The position numbers and the translations under genes were made by a program. The notes under the pieces are model-generated. The model had not been told where the DNA came from. It did not search any database and was given only the letters and a program-made list of their open reading frames with translations. From positions 248,001 through 312,000 of the forward strand of contig NHNW01000048.1 in NCBI GenBank assembly GCA_002786025.1: DNA of 64,000 nt. Direction: 5' to 3'. Positions 42,091 to 52,112 of this stretch are shown here, in pieces (within the stretch, counting starts at the first letter, position 1; the number at the start of each line of letters is the position of its first letter). This stretch comes from Zasmidium citrigriseum. Taxonomy: Eukaryota > Ascomycota > Dothideomycetes > Mycosphaerellales > Mycosphaerellaceae.

Positions 42091-44157
42091 ATGGCGACTA
42101 ACGGCGTCAATGGAACGGCCAATGGCCACAATCTTCCTGCTCTGCATACATCTGCTGAGGACTTCCTCAAGCATGAGTACGACTACATTGTCTGTGGCGG
42201 TGGCACAGCTGGTCTCGTCGTCGCGGCTCGCTTGACGGAGAATGAGGATGTTACTGTTGGTGTTCTTGAGGCTGGCAAGTGTCGATTGGGGGACATGCTT
42301 GTCGATTCGCCGGTTGCGTTCATGCAGATGTTCATGAACAAGAACTACGATTGGTGCTTCATGACCGAGCCACAGGTCAGTCTCCCCTATCAGCGTCTAT
42401 GAGGATTCAGTCATGACTAACGATTGATCAGGAACACAATAAGAACCGCCGCCATCACATCCCCCGCGGCAAAGCACTCGGCGGCTCCTCCGCAATCAAC
42501 TACATGATGTACGTACGCGGCTCTCTCCAGGACTACGACGACTGGGCCATCATCTCCGGCGACAAGAGCTGGGACGCCGAGAACATGATGAAGTACATGA
42601 GGAAGCATCAGACTCTCGAGCCCATTGATGAGAGTGTCACGGATCGATCGACGATGCCTTTTGTTGGCGAACACCATGGTACTTCGGGCCCGGCCAGGAC
42701 TTCCTTCAATGACTTCCGGCTTCCAATTGAGGATGACTTTATTAAGGCTTGTGATGATGCTACTGGTATGTCGAAGAAGCCGACTGATCCGTGGAGTGGA
42801 GACCATATTGGATTTTAGTGAGTTTGCTTTGTCTTCGTAGTATGGAAGGTCGCTTTGGCTAACTTTTCGATTCTAGCAACACCCTGGGTCTGGTAGCTCG
42901 ATCTGGACCAAACAAGGGCATGCGATCCTACGCCGCTCGAGGATACTTCGCTGCCAACGCTCATCGTCCCAATCTCCACGTTCTCACTGATGCCATGGTG
43001 CAGCGCATCGAACTCAACGGTGATACTGCTACTGGTGTGACGTTCAAGACTGGTGGCCATAATCACACTGTCAAGGTCAAGAAGGAGGTCCTCGTCGCAG
43101 GAGGCGCCATTCAGAGCCCTCAGATTCTCGAGCTTTCCGGTATTGGTGACCCAGAGGTTCTGAAGTCTGCTGGCGTCGAGCCAAAGATTGAAAATAAGTC
43201 TATTGGAAACAACTTCCAGGACCATGTTCTGACAGCCGGCGTCTGGGAAGTTCAGAAGGACATCATGACTTTGGAGGCGATCCACAATCCACAGGTCATG
43301 GAGGCTGCTCAGAAGCAACTTGCCGAGACTGGCGGTGGTCCGTTGACTTCTATCTGCACCATGCAGGGATTCTTCCCTTACAAGGTACGATTTCACCCAA
43401 AACTCATCCTTTTATGTTCATGTATTCTAACGAACTGCTGCAGCTCTTCGCCACCCAAGAAGAACAAGACCGCGTGGTCAAATCCATCGAAGCCGACCTC
43501 CCGAGCCTGTCTCCCTACCAGCGTAAACAATACGAGCGGACTCTCGCTCACCTCAAAGACGACAAATCCGCCAATCTCCAAGTCGTCCTCATTCCCTCTC
43601 GCTTCGGAATGGAGGCCGGGATCGAGGACCAAAGCGGCGTTTTCCCTCCTCCAGCGTCGCCCGACCAAACTCCTGCCATTTCAGGGGCCATGTGCCTCCA
43701 GTATCCACTAAGCCGCGGCAGCGTACATATTAAGACCTCCAACGCCGACGACCACCCAGCCGTCGACCCAGCGTTCCTCAAACACCAAGCCGACGTCGAC
43801 GTCCTGGCCGCAGGTCTCAAGATGCTGGGCAAAGTCGAGCAGTCCCAGTACCTCAAGCCAAAAATCACATCTCGTGTCTTCCCACCGCCGGAGGCGGATA
43901 TGAACGACACCGAGCAGATGCGACAGGCTGTCAGAGATATCTGCATGTCCGAGTACCATGCTTGTGGATCAGTGGCAATGGGCGAGGCGGTGGATAGCAA
44001 GTTGAAGGTCTACGGCACGAAGAATATTCGTGTTGTGGATGCGAGTATTTTCCCGAACCACGTCTCTGGTAACATCGTATCGAGTGTATACGCTGTTGCG
44101 GAGAAGGCGGCGGATATCATTAAGGAGGAGAATCTTTATGCGCCGTTGAAGGCTTAG
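42091..44157 (+). CDS. GMC-family FAD oxidoreductase (choline dehydrogenase/alcohol oxidase-like)
   Basis: Exons 42091-42375, 42432-42817, 42877-43384 and 43444-44157 encode 630 residues. YIVCGGGTAGLVVAARL is the FAD dinucleotide motif and VGVLEAG the ribose-binding acidic end. GKALGGSSAINYMMYVRG is GMC signature 1 and GAIQSPQILELSGIG signature 2. The C-terminal catalytic His lies in YHACGSVAMG and the second His/Asn in NHVSGNIVSS. No signal peptide is present, so it is probably intracellular and oxidises an alcohol or polyol. The N-terminus (MATNGVNGTANGHN) is an Asn/Gly-rich leader like that of the homocitrate synthase upstream. The end LYAPLKA is not a PTS1. Substrate not readable. Confidence 0.92.
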
Positions 44158-44633
44158 AGGATGCATGATGAGGAAGAAGCGCTTTCTGTCGTTCCTGCAA
44201 GCTGTGGCTGTCTTATATTCATACCTGAGTGTTTTGCAGATTTCGAAGCTCTTCACATGATTGCCAAGACTTTTTGGCGCTAGCTATTTCAGCAAGGGCA
44301 GGAGCTGCTGCTTGGCGAGCATCTACTGCACAAACTCCCAAGCACAGGAGCTATGTTTGAAGTTCTTTGTCTGTACGAACGAATACAATCGTCGTTGTGT
44401 GCAAGGACAAGGCAGCTTTATCGCAGTGCCTCGCCAACAAAGCGCACTTGTTTCCCTCGAGAGCGGGACAATACTGCCACATTTACATGGCCGATCGCCT
44501 CGTCCCTGGACGTATGCCATCCATCCAACCCTTGTTGCAAGTTTCCAGGTCAGATCTGGTATCTGACAATCTTCTGTTGACCAGAAGATTCGGTAAGTAA
44601 TCCCCCCGTTGCTGACCACCCTCAACAGCAACC
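44158..44633. other. Intergenic region
   Basis: This is a short spacer between two genes in the same orientation. Frames of about 75-100 codons have no motif. Nothing further is recognised. Confidence 0.4.
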
Positions 44634-45356
44634 ATGACCACCTTCAACAGCACAGCCCATATCGGCCCGGTGCCACCTGAGCTCCTCCACTACCTCACCG
44701 AGCAAATCAACCACCTCCAAGCAGACATCGACCAACGAAACCAGACCCTCCAAAACGCCGACCAAAAAGTCGCCGAATCAGAAGCCCACCTCCACAGACT
44801 CCGCGCCGAGATCCCCATCCTCACGGAACGAAAGCGCCAAGCATTCGAACACCTCGAGTCCGTCCGTCTGCTCGTTGCGACAAGGATGGAGACAAACCCC
44901 CACCCAGACCTCACGGAAACCGAGACCAAAGACCTCAACACCAACGCTTTCTTCTTCAACCAAGTCTCCCACACCCTTCAACAACACACCGAACTCGTCG
45001 AGTACCACGAGCGCCTCATAGCCTGGTACAAAGTCCAAAAAACCACCCTCCAGCGTCGTCAAGATATTCTTGAGTGGCGAAGAGAAGTCCTCGAGGCTAT
45101 GGCTGATCCCGCGAGGATGACGTCGTTTCCTTTGCCTCCGGTCGTGAGGGCTTGTCGGAAAGGACATCATGAGCCGGTTTGTGTTTGTAGTTTTGAGGCG
45201 GCGTATTACTTGTTATGGGGTTCTACGCCGACGGATTTGGGGAAGGAGATTTTGATGTTTTGGCCTACGAGGTTTGAGGGTTGTCGGGCTGAGGTTAGGG
45301 GACGGTTTATGTGGATGGCGGAGGGTGTTTGTAACGTCCTGAGGAGTATGCAGTAG
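44634..45356 (+). CDS. Unrecognised 240-residue coiled-coil protein
   Basis: One exon, start in a good CAACCATGAC context. Residues about 15-75 and 100-150 are Leu/Glu/Gln/Arg heptad-rich (LTEQINHLQADIDQRNQ), giving two coiled coils. The C-terminal third is different: compact, with RACRKGHHEPVCVCSFEAAYY, including Cys/His residues that could bind metal, and aromatic-rich segments (LMFWPTRFEGC, GRFMWMAEG). Codon usage shifts as well: the first two thirds are strongly C-ending, whereas the last 200 bases use more T- and G-ending codons. No signal or membrane helix is visible. Family not recognised; function unknown. Confidence 0.7.
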   Translation: MTTFNSTAHIGPVPPELLHYLTEQINHLQADIDQRNQTLQNADQKVAESEAHLHRLRAEIPILTERKRQAFEHLESVRLLVATRMETNPHPDLTETETKDLNTNAFFFNQVSHTLQQHTELVEYHERLIAWYKVQKTTLQRRQDILEWRREVLEAMADPARMTSFPLPPVVRACRKGHHEPVCVCSFEAAYYLLWGSTPTDLGKEILMFWPTRFEGCRAEVRGRFMWMAEGVCNVLRSMQ

Positions 45357-45589
45357 GTTCCCTGTTCGTCATGGCCATCGGGCCTGGGAGGAGAAGGTAG
45401 GGAGGGAATGGCTGGCTGGGCTGGCTATTCTTGCGATTTGGGCAATAGGTAAGTACATGTAACAATATGGGTTTCTTGGGTCAATGCAGTCCTCTTTTTG
45501 TTTCTTTCTCTTGGTTACTGAAATTTGATACAGCAGGAATGACACTGACATTACCTGGAGGCTCCGATCTCGGTCAGCTGCCCATCTCT

Positions 45590-46952
45590 TCACGATCTCC
45601 CACCTTCAGGTGCAAGTGCCGTCGCCTTTCTCGCATTCTCATAGCAAACATCCAAATCTTCATCCCAAACCCACCTCATTGCCTCCGAAATCCTCTCACC
45701 AAGAATAGGGCAGCATTCATCAAACGTTAGATGAATCAAGTCCTCCGTTTGACAATCGTACGTATTCCCCACCATTCGGCTGGCAGCTTGTGTTTTTTGC
45801 GCTCGTGGTAGCCGGGCAGACTGGTATAGAGCCGCGACTGTCTCCAAAGTAGGCGTATGTGGTGATTCGGTCTGGCGTGGAGAAAGGTAGTCGGACAATG
45901 CACGGCCGATGACCCACCCATCCTCCATTGATGAGCTAGCGCCTGCTCCCAGATGCGGTACCATGGAGTGGGCGGCGTCGCCGAGCAACATGACCTTGCC
46001 GTTCATGAAATACCATCTATCCAGAGGCTCCCTGTCATTGATGCGCCATCTAGAGGGTTTATCTCGCATGGATTGAATGATCAGTTGAACCGTTTCCTCG
46101 TGTTCGCTGAAATCTCGCTGGACATCCGCGCGGTCGCAAGTCGTCGTCCAGCTTTCTTCAACGCTGTGTGCTTCAGTATCTGGCTTGTTCAAAAAAGCAA
46201 TCACATTGAATGCTTCTCCCCGGGACATTGGATAGGAGAGGAAATGGCTGTGCTGCCCTAACCAAACGCTGGGCAGCGTCCCGGGCTGCAGACTCGTCAA
46301 GGATGAGGCGGGAATGACATCGCGGTATGCGATTTGACCGGAATACCTCGGTTGATCGGAGACAAATTGACCTCTGATTGTCGAATGAATGCCATCACAT
46401 GCGAGAACCACGTTGGCTTGTCTTGTCGTTCCGTCTGAGAACCGCATTGTGACCTTGTCGCCGGCATCCTGTGCTTGTGGTAAGCAACTTGTTCAAAACA
46501 AGCCAATAACGACCAACCTCAACGCTCTGACACGCTGCCCCGTTATGCAAGCTCGCGGCTCCTCTCTCCTCTATCGCCGCCAGCAGTAAATCCAACAAGT
46601 CGCTCCTCGAAACACCAGCCATTCGTATCCGACCCAGCTTCGGCGTCGGCCATCGAAAGATCTCATCTCCGTTGTCGAATTGTCGAACAGCAGGAGGGCC
46701 TGTGGTGCCGTCTGGATTTCCTGACAGGGCATAGAGCCGGTCGACCAGACCAAGCTCGTCCATGAGACGGACAGCATTGACGCCAACGCCAATGCCGGCG
46801 CCGATCTCTTTGTATTCTGCAGCTTGCTCGTAGACATCGATCTCGACGGATACTGGTGCGGAACTGCAATGATGATGGATGCATAATGCAGCGAAGAGAC
46901 CGCCGATGCCGCCGCCAACGATGGCGACGGAGAAACCAGGTTTGATAGACAT
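45590..46952 (-). CDS. FAD-dependent monooxygenase, salicylate-hydroxylase-like
   Basis: Exons 46952-46518 and 46468-45590, joined in phase 0 over a 49-nt intron, encode 437 residues. VAIVGGGIGGLFAAL is the N-terminal GxGxxG FAD motif with IDVYEQA as its acidic end. LACDGIHSTIRG contains the DG motif that touches FAD and NAD(P)H, and MLLGDAAHSMVPHLGAGAS is the second FAD-binding GD motif. Length and order fit the aromatic hydroxylase group (UbiH/salicylate 1-monooxygenase) with a single-component flavin enzyme using NAD(P)H and oxygen. No peroxisomal or membrane signal is evident. The substrate is unknown. No aromatic-degradation neighbours are present, so a pathway cannot be inferred from context. 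Confidence 0.9.
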
Positions 46953-48402
46953 GTTGCCGAAATGTAGAAAGTGAAGTCAGTGCACTTACAGTAGATGTAA
47001 AAGGCGGCTGACGAGATTTTGCCCTCGCGGGCTTCTCCGTCTAAGGGTCGTAGGCACATATCGTTCATTTACCTACTCGTGGCCGAAGGATCGATCCACT
47101 GCTGATTGGTAAGGTCGGAACCTCACACCACATTTCATCAGCTGGGTTTGGGAGTTGATCCGCGGTCATTTTCATAAGAGATGACCCGCAGCGGTATGTC
47201 GAGGGCAACGTGATGATGGTTGTAGTCTGGTTGTTGGAAGCAAAGATGGGACGGACTTGAAGAAGCGGAGGAAGTGACGTTCCTCATCGACGGTCACGTG
47301 TCTCCAATATCACGTGGCAGTCTCGGCCATTCCCGTCGTCCGAGGTGAATGGAAAGAAGTCGCGAAGATCTTGGCATCGACCTCACCTCCTCCTTAGCGC
47401 TTTTATCTTCACATTTTCTTCCATGCAATGACAACAAGACGAGAACTTGTTGAGATCACTACCTGTGCTCGAACATGTCCCAACTCGACACAGTTCGCCG
47501 CCAGATTCTATCGAAACCAACAGATCCCACGACTTTCACCCTCTCCCAATGCGGCTCAAATGCTGACCCGACCGTCTGGGCGGCCCCAAATCCTTCGCCC
47601 ATCCTTCGACATCACTCGCATTCAACAATGCCGTTCGCCCTCTCATTCGCCCAGAGGCGCAGGCCGGCAAGCACCTGACGTCGCCGGGACGTCCATAAGC
47701 CACCTCACACTGCTTCCGGGCCGCCGACAAGTCGAGAGGGTGACTCGAAATGTCTTGTCCCGGTGTCGACACCGCGGAGTGGAGTGTGAGTCAAAGATTT
47801 GGAGTGTGAGAGTGCAGCGTGTGGTTGCGTGCGAACGCTCATGTTTGTGATTCATGATTGTGTCTAAACTAAATCGTGAGGAAACAGAGAGATCTATTCC
47901 CATCGTCAAAAACATTCAATGGCCACATGTTTAGCGGCCAATGAGCCACCTGCCAGTCCCTTCAGCGCTTGATGAGATCTGTTCAAACGCCTCCCTTCTA
48001 TCCGCCGTCGCTATGCATCATCATGTAAAAGCAGAAAACTCCGGTCGCTTGCCATGCATGTAAACTCAGACATCAAAATTGAATCAAACATCAAGAGTTG
48101 CGTGAGCAGGATTCCTCTTTCCAACGCCGTTGTATGCCGTGCAGTCCCAAATCCAGTCAAGTAGATATCCGCCGTGATCATCGTCGTCAAAGAGCGCTCA
48201 GATACTTTCGTTGCCAGCAAGGAGTCATGCCGCCTTCGCCAGCGAGTGCGGCACGACAACAGGCATCTGAGTCGCCGGTAAGAAGTTGTTGGTTTGCCTT
48301 GGTAGAGTCATCGTGATAGTCGTCCAAGGCAGCAGTCCTTCCAGTATAAAGGACTGCGTTGTTCCTCATGTCGTGTCGTTGAGGAAGTCGATGGAAGCAG
48401 TC
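46953..48402. other. 1.4-kb intergenic region
   Basis: It contains the promoter of the monooxygenase on the right side of its start. A 67-codon plus-strand frame at 47475-47678 (MSQLDTVRRQILSKP) starts in a plausible leader and could be a small gene, but nothing confirms it. I see no repeat or RNA gene. Confidence 0.35.
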
Positions 48403-48756
48403 TTAATTGCCTGGGTCCCTTGGCTGGGGCCCACGGCGAAGTCGTCGTGTGCGGTGCGTTCCATCATCACGCGGTTGGGGACCCATTGCGAAATGTCGTC
48501 CTGTACCTGGATCTCGGGGTTGAGGACCCATGGCGAAGCGTTGCCCATTGCCTGGATCCCGAGGATTTGGGTCGGCTCCTTCGACAATGAAGCCATTCGG
48601 AGGATCGCGAGGGTGAGGATCCCACGCGGTCGTACGGCCACCCAGGCTCATTCGTGCGAATGCCATTTGCATGTTCATGGTTCGGTGCATGCCGTCGTCT
48701 CGTGGTTGAGGGTCCTTTGGTGGTCGGTTTGGAGGAGCGGCGTAGTTACGGATCAT
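48403..48756 (-). CDS. Small protein with repeated PxPRD motif
   Basis: 117 residues from MIRNYAAPPNRPPK. The motif PQPRD, PHPRD or PNPRD followed by DG or PG occurs six times, and two units share GxGxxFAMGPQPRD, so the body is a short tandem repeat of 15-20 residues. The protein is Pro/Arg/Asp-rich and probably disordered, with a basic stretch (RTRRLRRG) near the end. No signal peptide or membrane segment is seen. The start is chosen because the 190 bases upstream are a CA/CT-rich leader after a TATA element at 48958-48965. The open frame continues upstream through this leader to 48942, but its Ser/Thr/Gln translation looks like leader sequence. Function unknown; a chance frame cannot be excluded. 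Confidence 0.5.
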   Translation of the reverse strand: MIRNYAAPPNRPPKDPQPRDDGMHRTMNMQMAFARMSLGGRTTAWDPHPRDPPNGFIVEGADPNPRDPGNGQRFAMGPQPRDPGTGRHFAMGPQPRDDGTHRTRRLRRGPQPRDPGN

Positions 48757-48957
48757 ATTTGTATGGATAGTCTTGGTGTTCGGCAGTGAGGTAGGCGTGG
48801 TGGTGGCTTGTAGGAGCTGAGTGCTGTTGGTCTGCAGGAGCTGGATGCTGGTCGTCGATGAGCTGAAGGATTGTTGTTCTGTGTTGGTCTTGTCTGGGCT
48901 TGTTGAGGTTGAGATGTTGTTGAATGAAAAACAAATGACCAAGAGACTGCAATGAGA

Positions 48958-48965
48958 CTTATATC
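48958..48965 (-). promoter_or_regulatory. TATA-like element (GATATAAG)
   Basis: It lies on the minus strand about 200 bases before the start codon at 48756 and is followed by a CAAC-rich leader. This supports transcription of the PxPRD gene. Confidence 0.45.
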
Positions 48966-51900
48966 ATTGAACGGATAGAGGGAAATCAGGGAAAGGCAGC
49001 ACCTGGATGCCTTCTTACACGGGTAGAGTTGAGGAATGGCTATGCAGCAGGTGACTCTGAAGCGGCCTCAGGACAGCAGGGCTTAGCCTCCTCTCAATTG
49101 TGACTACAAAGGACGGTCGTGCATCGGCCAGTGGAGTGTCACACGCAGTCGTGCGCCATGCCGGACAGACCTCTGTCGCAATGCTGTTGGTCTGAAGAGG
49201 TGGCGAACGAGTCCAGAGGCTAGCAACGCTTAGGGGAATAGGTGAAGGATCAGGCAGAAAGAGCCAGGGCGACAGTGAAGGCCGGCCACAGGAAGGGCCT
49301 AGCGTCGAGGAAAGGGATCCGTGCGAGCAGTCTGCAGTCATTGCTGGCGGCGGAAGAGTATCATGGTACCTGCTCACCGGTGCCTCAGGCCGAGGAGACC
49401 AGTTGGTGCCTAGGGTTACCAGCGCCGGCGCCGAAGATGCCTGGAGGACAGAGAAATCGATTCAGAAGCCGAAATGCATGTCAGCCAAAGCTGGGAACGA
49501 GCGTAGCAGCAGCAATGAAAGACCAACGAGAAAATGAGCGTTGTGCCGTGCTGCGGTTGGAGCTGAGGAAAGAGAAGAGGTCTTGACCGGAGCAGAGCAG
49601 TTGGGAAGTGGGGTTCAGCTGAAATGTGTGAAATCGGCTTGTAACGGGAGTATCCTTTGAATGTCCCAAGGCAGACTGAATTCGCGTGTGCTTCTCAATG
49701 GCCATGCAGCGAGGTCTAGAAAGTGGTTGTAGTGACTCCATTAGACGTGTCGTTGATGCAAATTGTTGCCATACTTCTCAACATTCACTTGCAATAGGAA
49801 ACATATCGAGCAAAGTCACGTGTGCCTTCAACGGCATCTACGCTAGTCTGCTTTCCATATCGTCCGCCAAGTTGGTCAATCTCTCCCCAGCAACCGAATC
49901 CCGCGGCTGTGCCACACCTCTTCTCAGCTCGACGTCCAATCGTCAGACCTCTCATCCACACTCGATCTTGACACTCTGCACATCTGACGCAGGTACCAAA
50001 CACCAACCCGATCTTCTCCAGTGTTCTGAGAATAATTGTTTTACCTTGAAACCTGTCAAGCACAGCATTGCCGAACTCTTCGGCTCTGGCTAGAACAAAA
50101 CAACAATCTTCAAAACTCGTGTTGGTCCAATTCAGCCCCCACAAGATACCCGAAAAAGATACTGCGCCAACCCAAGCGCGCGGGAGGTCCAGTCCGCGGT
50201 CGCACAGGATAGACGGCATGGATCCCAGCACGAAGCCTCGCCATGATTGCCGGAAAGACTCACTCACAACACGCGATTTAGAACCCACGTTGCTGCCCTG
50301 CCGACTTGTTCGCGCTAGTCGCCGCCCACTTGATTGACAGCGAGGTGACAGGCGCCACCGAGGTGCTGGGTGCCTTGATGACCTACAGTGCCGAGAAGGA
50401 GCTGGATGTGCAGGAGCCGCTGCATCCATCCTCCAACAGCCAGGTCGGAACTCGGCTGCCAGCTGGACTCATGAGCTGCTGCAATTCATGCAGGCCGGCG
50501 TATGGGCCGCCCACTGATGGATTCGTTGCAGCAGCCACCTCAAAACATGCAACGAATGCCGTCAAATTCTGCTGCAGGGCGGGAGGTCGGCAGGGGAAAG
50601 AGGTCACGCTTGAGCGGCCTTTGGAACCTTATCTCGCAGAGGGCGATTGCCAGCTCGCTCATGTCCGTGAACCTTTGGAGTTTTGATTCGCGAGCAGAAA
50701 TCACTCATGAACAAGGGCGAATTTACTCATGAAGAGGAATCGATGACTCGGTCCAGCATGGCCGCCTTCACTTGGCCGCCGCCCAGTATCCGCCTCATAG
50801 CAGAGCCACCTCCCGAGGACTTCAGCATGACCAGAGGGACAAGGGTTGAACGTCGAAGCCCAGCAACCGGGCGGCAGTTCTTGCGTCTCAAGCCCTACCG
50901 CGCGCTACGCGGAGGTGGCCTCCTCCTTGTGCGACCTCACAGCTCGAGGACAGCTCGCAGAGCCTCAACTTTCACTCAAAGTCCACCGTCGCTAGCCGAG
51001 AACAAGGCAAACGCTTGGGCACCGATCGAGAAAAAGGTATCCTGTATCTCTGTACTGCCACGCAATGCCTCCCTTCGCGATGAGCAAGAAAGAGTCACTG
51101 CAGAAAACCCTCGATCGTACCACTCGAAGACGCAAATTCCCGCACGCCGAGAGAACGACATCATGCTGCACGCGACACGACAGACGCCTTACGCAGCTGA
51201 CCGAAAGGCAACCCGACCACGTTGAAAGTCACAATCTCAGGTACCTCCAGTCAGAGTCCTTGTGCCTGTCTCGTAACGACACACAGCAGCGCATGTATTT
51301 TGCGATCGGGGTTTCTGAATGAAACATCACACAACCGCATTGCTCTGTCACTGCCATGCTCAGACCACGCTGCAAAGCCATGCTCTGCGACACCACCGAA
51401 AAGGGTCAATGGAAAGGTCCCAAAAGAACCTCCAGCCCGTGTGCGACGTTTGTGTTTCTATCCTTGGGCCCGAGGTTTCAGTTACGCTCGATCCCACGAT
51501 CCTTCTGGTGCGACGACGCCAAGAGAAGGACATCCTCCGCGACAGCGTCTCCAAACGTTTCTTGCCGGCCTACGTATATCAACATCGGCCTCTCCAACAA
51601 AGTGTCGACATGTCAAATCATGATCAGGCAGATGCGTGCCTGAGGTTGCGGTTGCCTTACTGGACTGCGTCACATGTTGACAGTGCCAAGACAAAAGTGA
51701 AATGGGCCACGTACACCTATTCTCCAGAAGTACTGACTTGATGATGCCTTGTACGGCCTCAATGCCACCGTTGCAGTGGGACTGCGTTGGAAGACGAGGC
51801 CGCAAAGTAAGAGCCCGGCATCATTGCTCAGGATTTGACGCATCAGAGCAATACGAGTTGTACTGGTCTACGTATACCGAAAGTTGCGCGGGTCTGATGT

Positions 51901-52112
51901 CGTCTGACAATGCGTACGAACGCTGAATCTCGACCGTGAAGTCCGGCTATGGTCGCCTCAGCAAATCGAGTCGCCGGGACACTCTCTTCAAGATGGAAGA
52001 CGTCGAGAAGAGAACAGACATGCCTTGTAAGTCTTCCATGTTGCGACATTCATACAGCTAGGTACGTACGTCTCGTTTTCGTCAAGAGAGTCGTGCTCAT
52101 GGTTTGTTTGCT
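48966..52112. other. 3.1-kb stretch without a confident gene
   Basis: Both strands contain frames of 60-214 codons, but their translations lack motifs, hydrophobic cores or clear codon bias, and stops interrupt every attempt to link them by introns. No tandem repeat, terminal repeat or transposase is visible. It is the largest region of this kind in the window and could hold non-coding transcripts or worn-out sequence. Confidence 0.4.

Noticed and set aside
42091..46952. A secondary-metabolite cluster around the GMC oxidoreductase and FAD monooxygenase
   Set aside because: No backbone synthase, transporter or regulator lies nearby; flanking genes are primary metabolism or unrecognised.
49785..50429. 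Minus-strand frame of 214 codons
   Set aside because: Cys/Arg/Gly-rich translation without a hydrophobic core pattern or a family signature, and weak codon bias.
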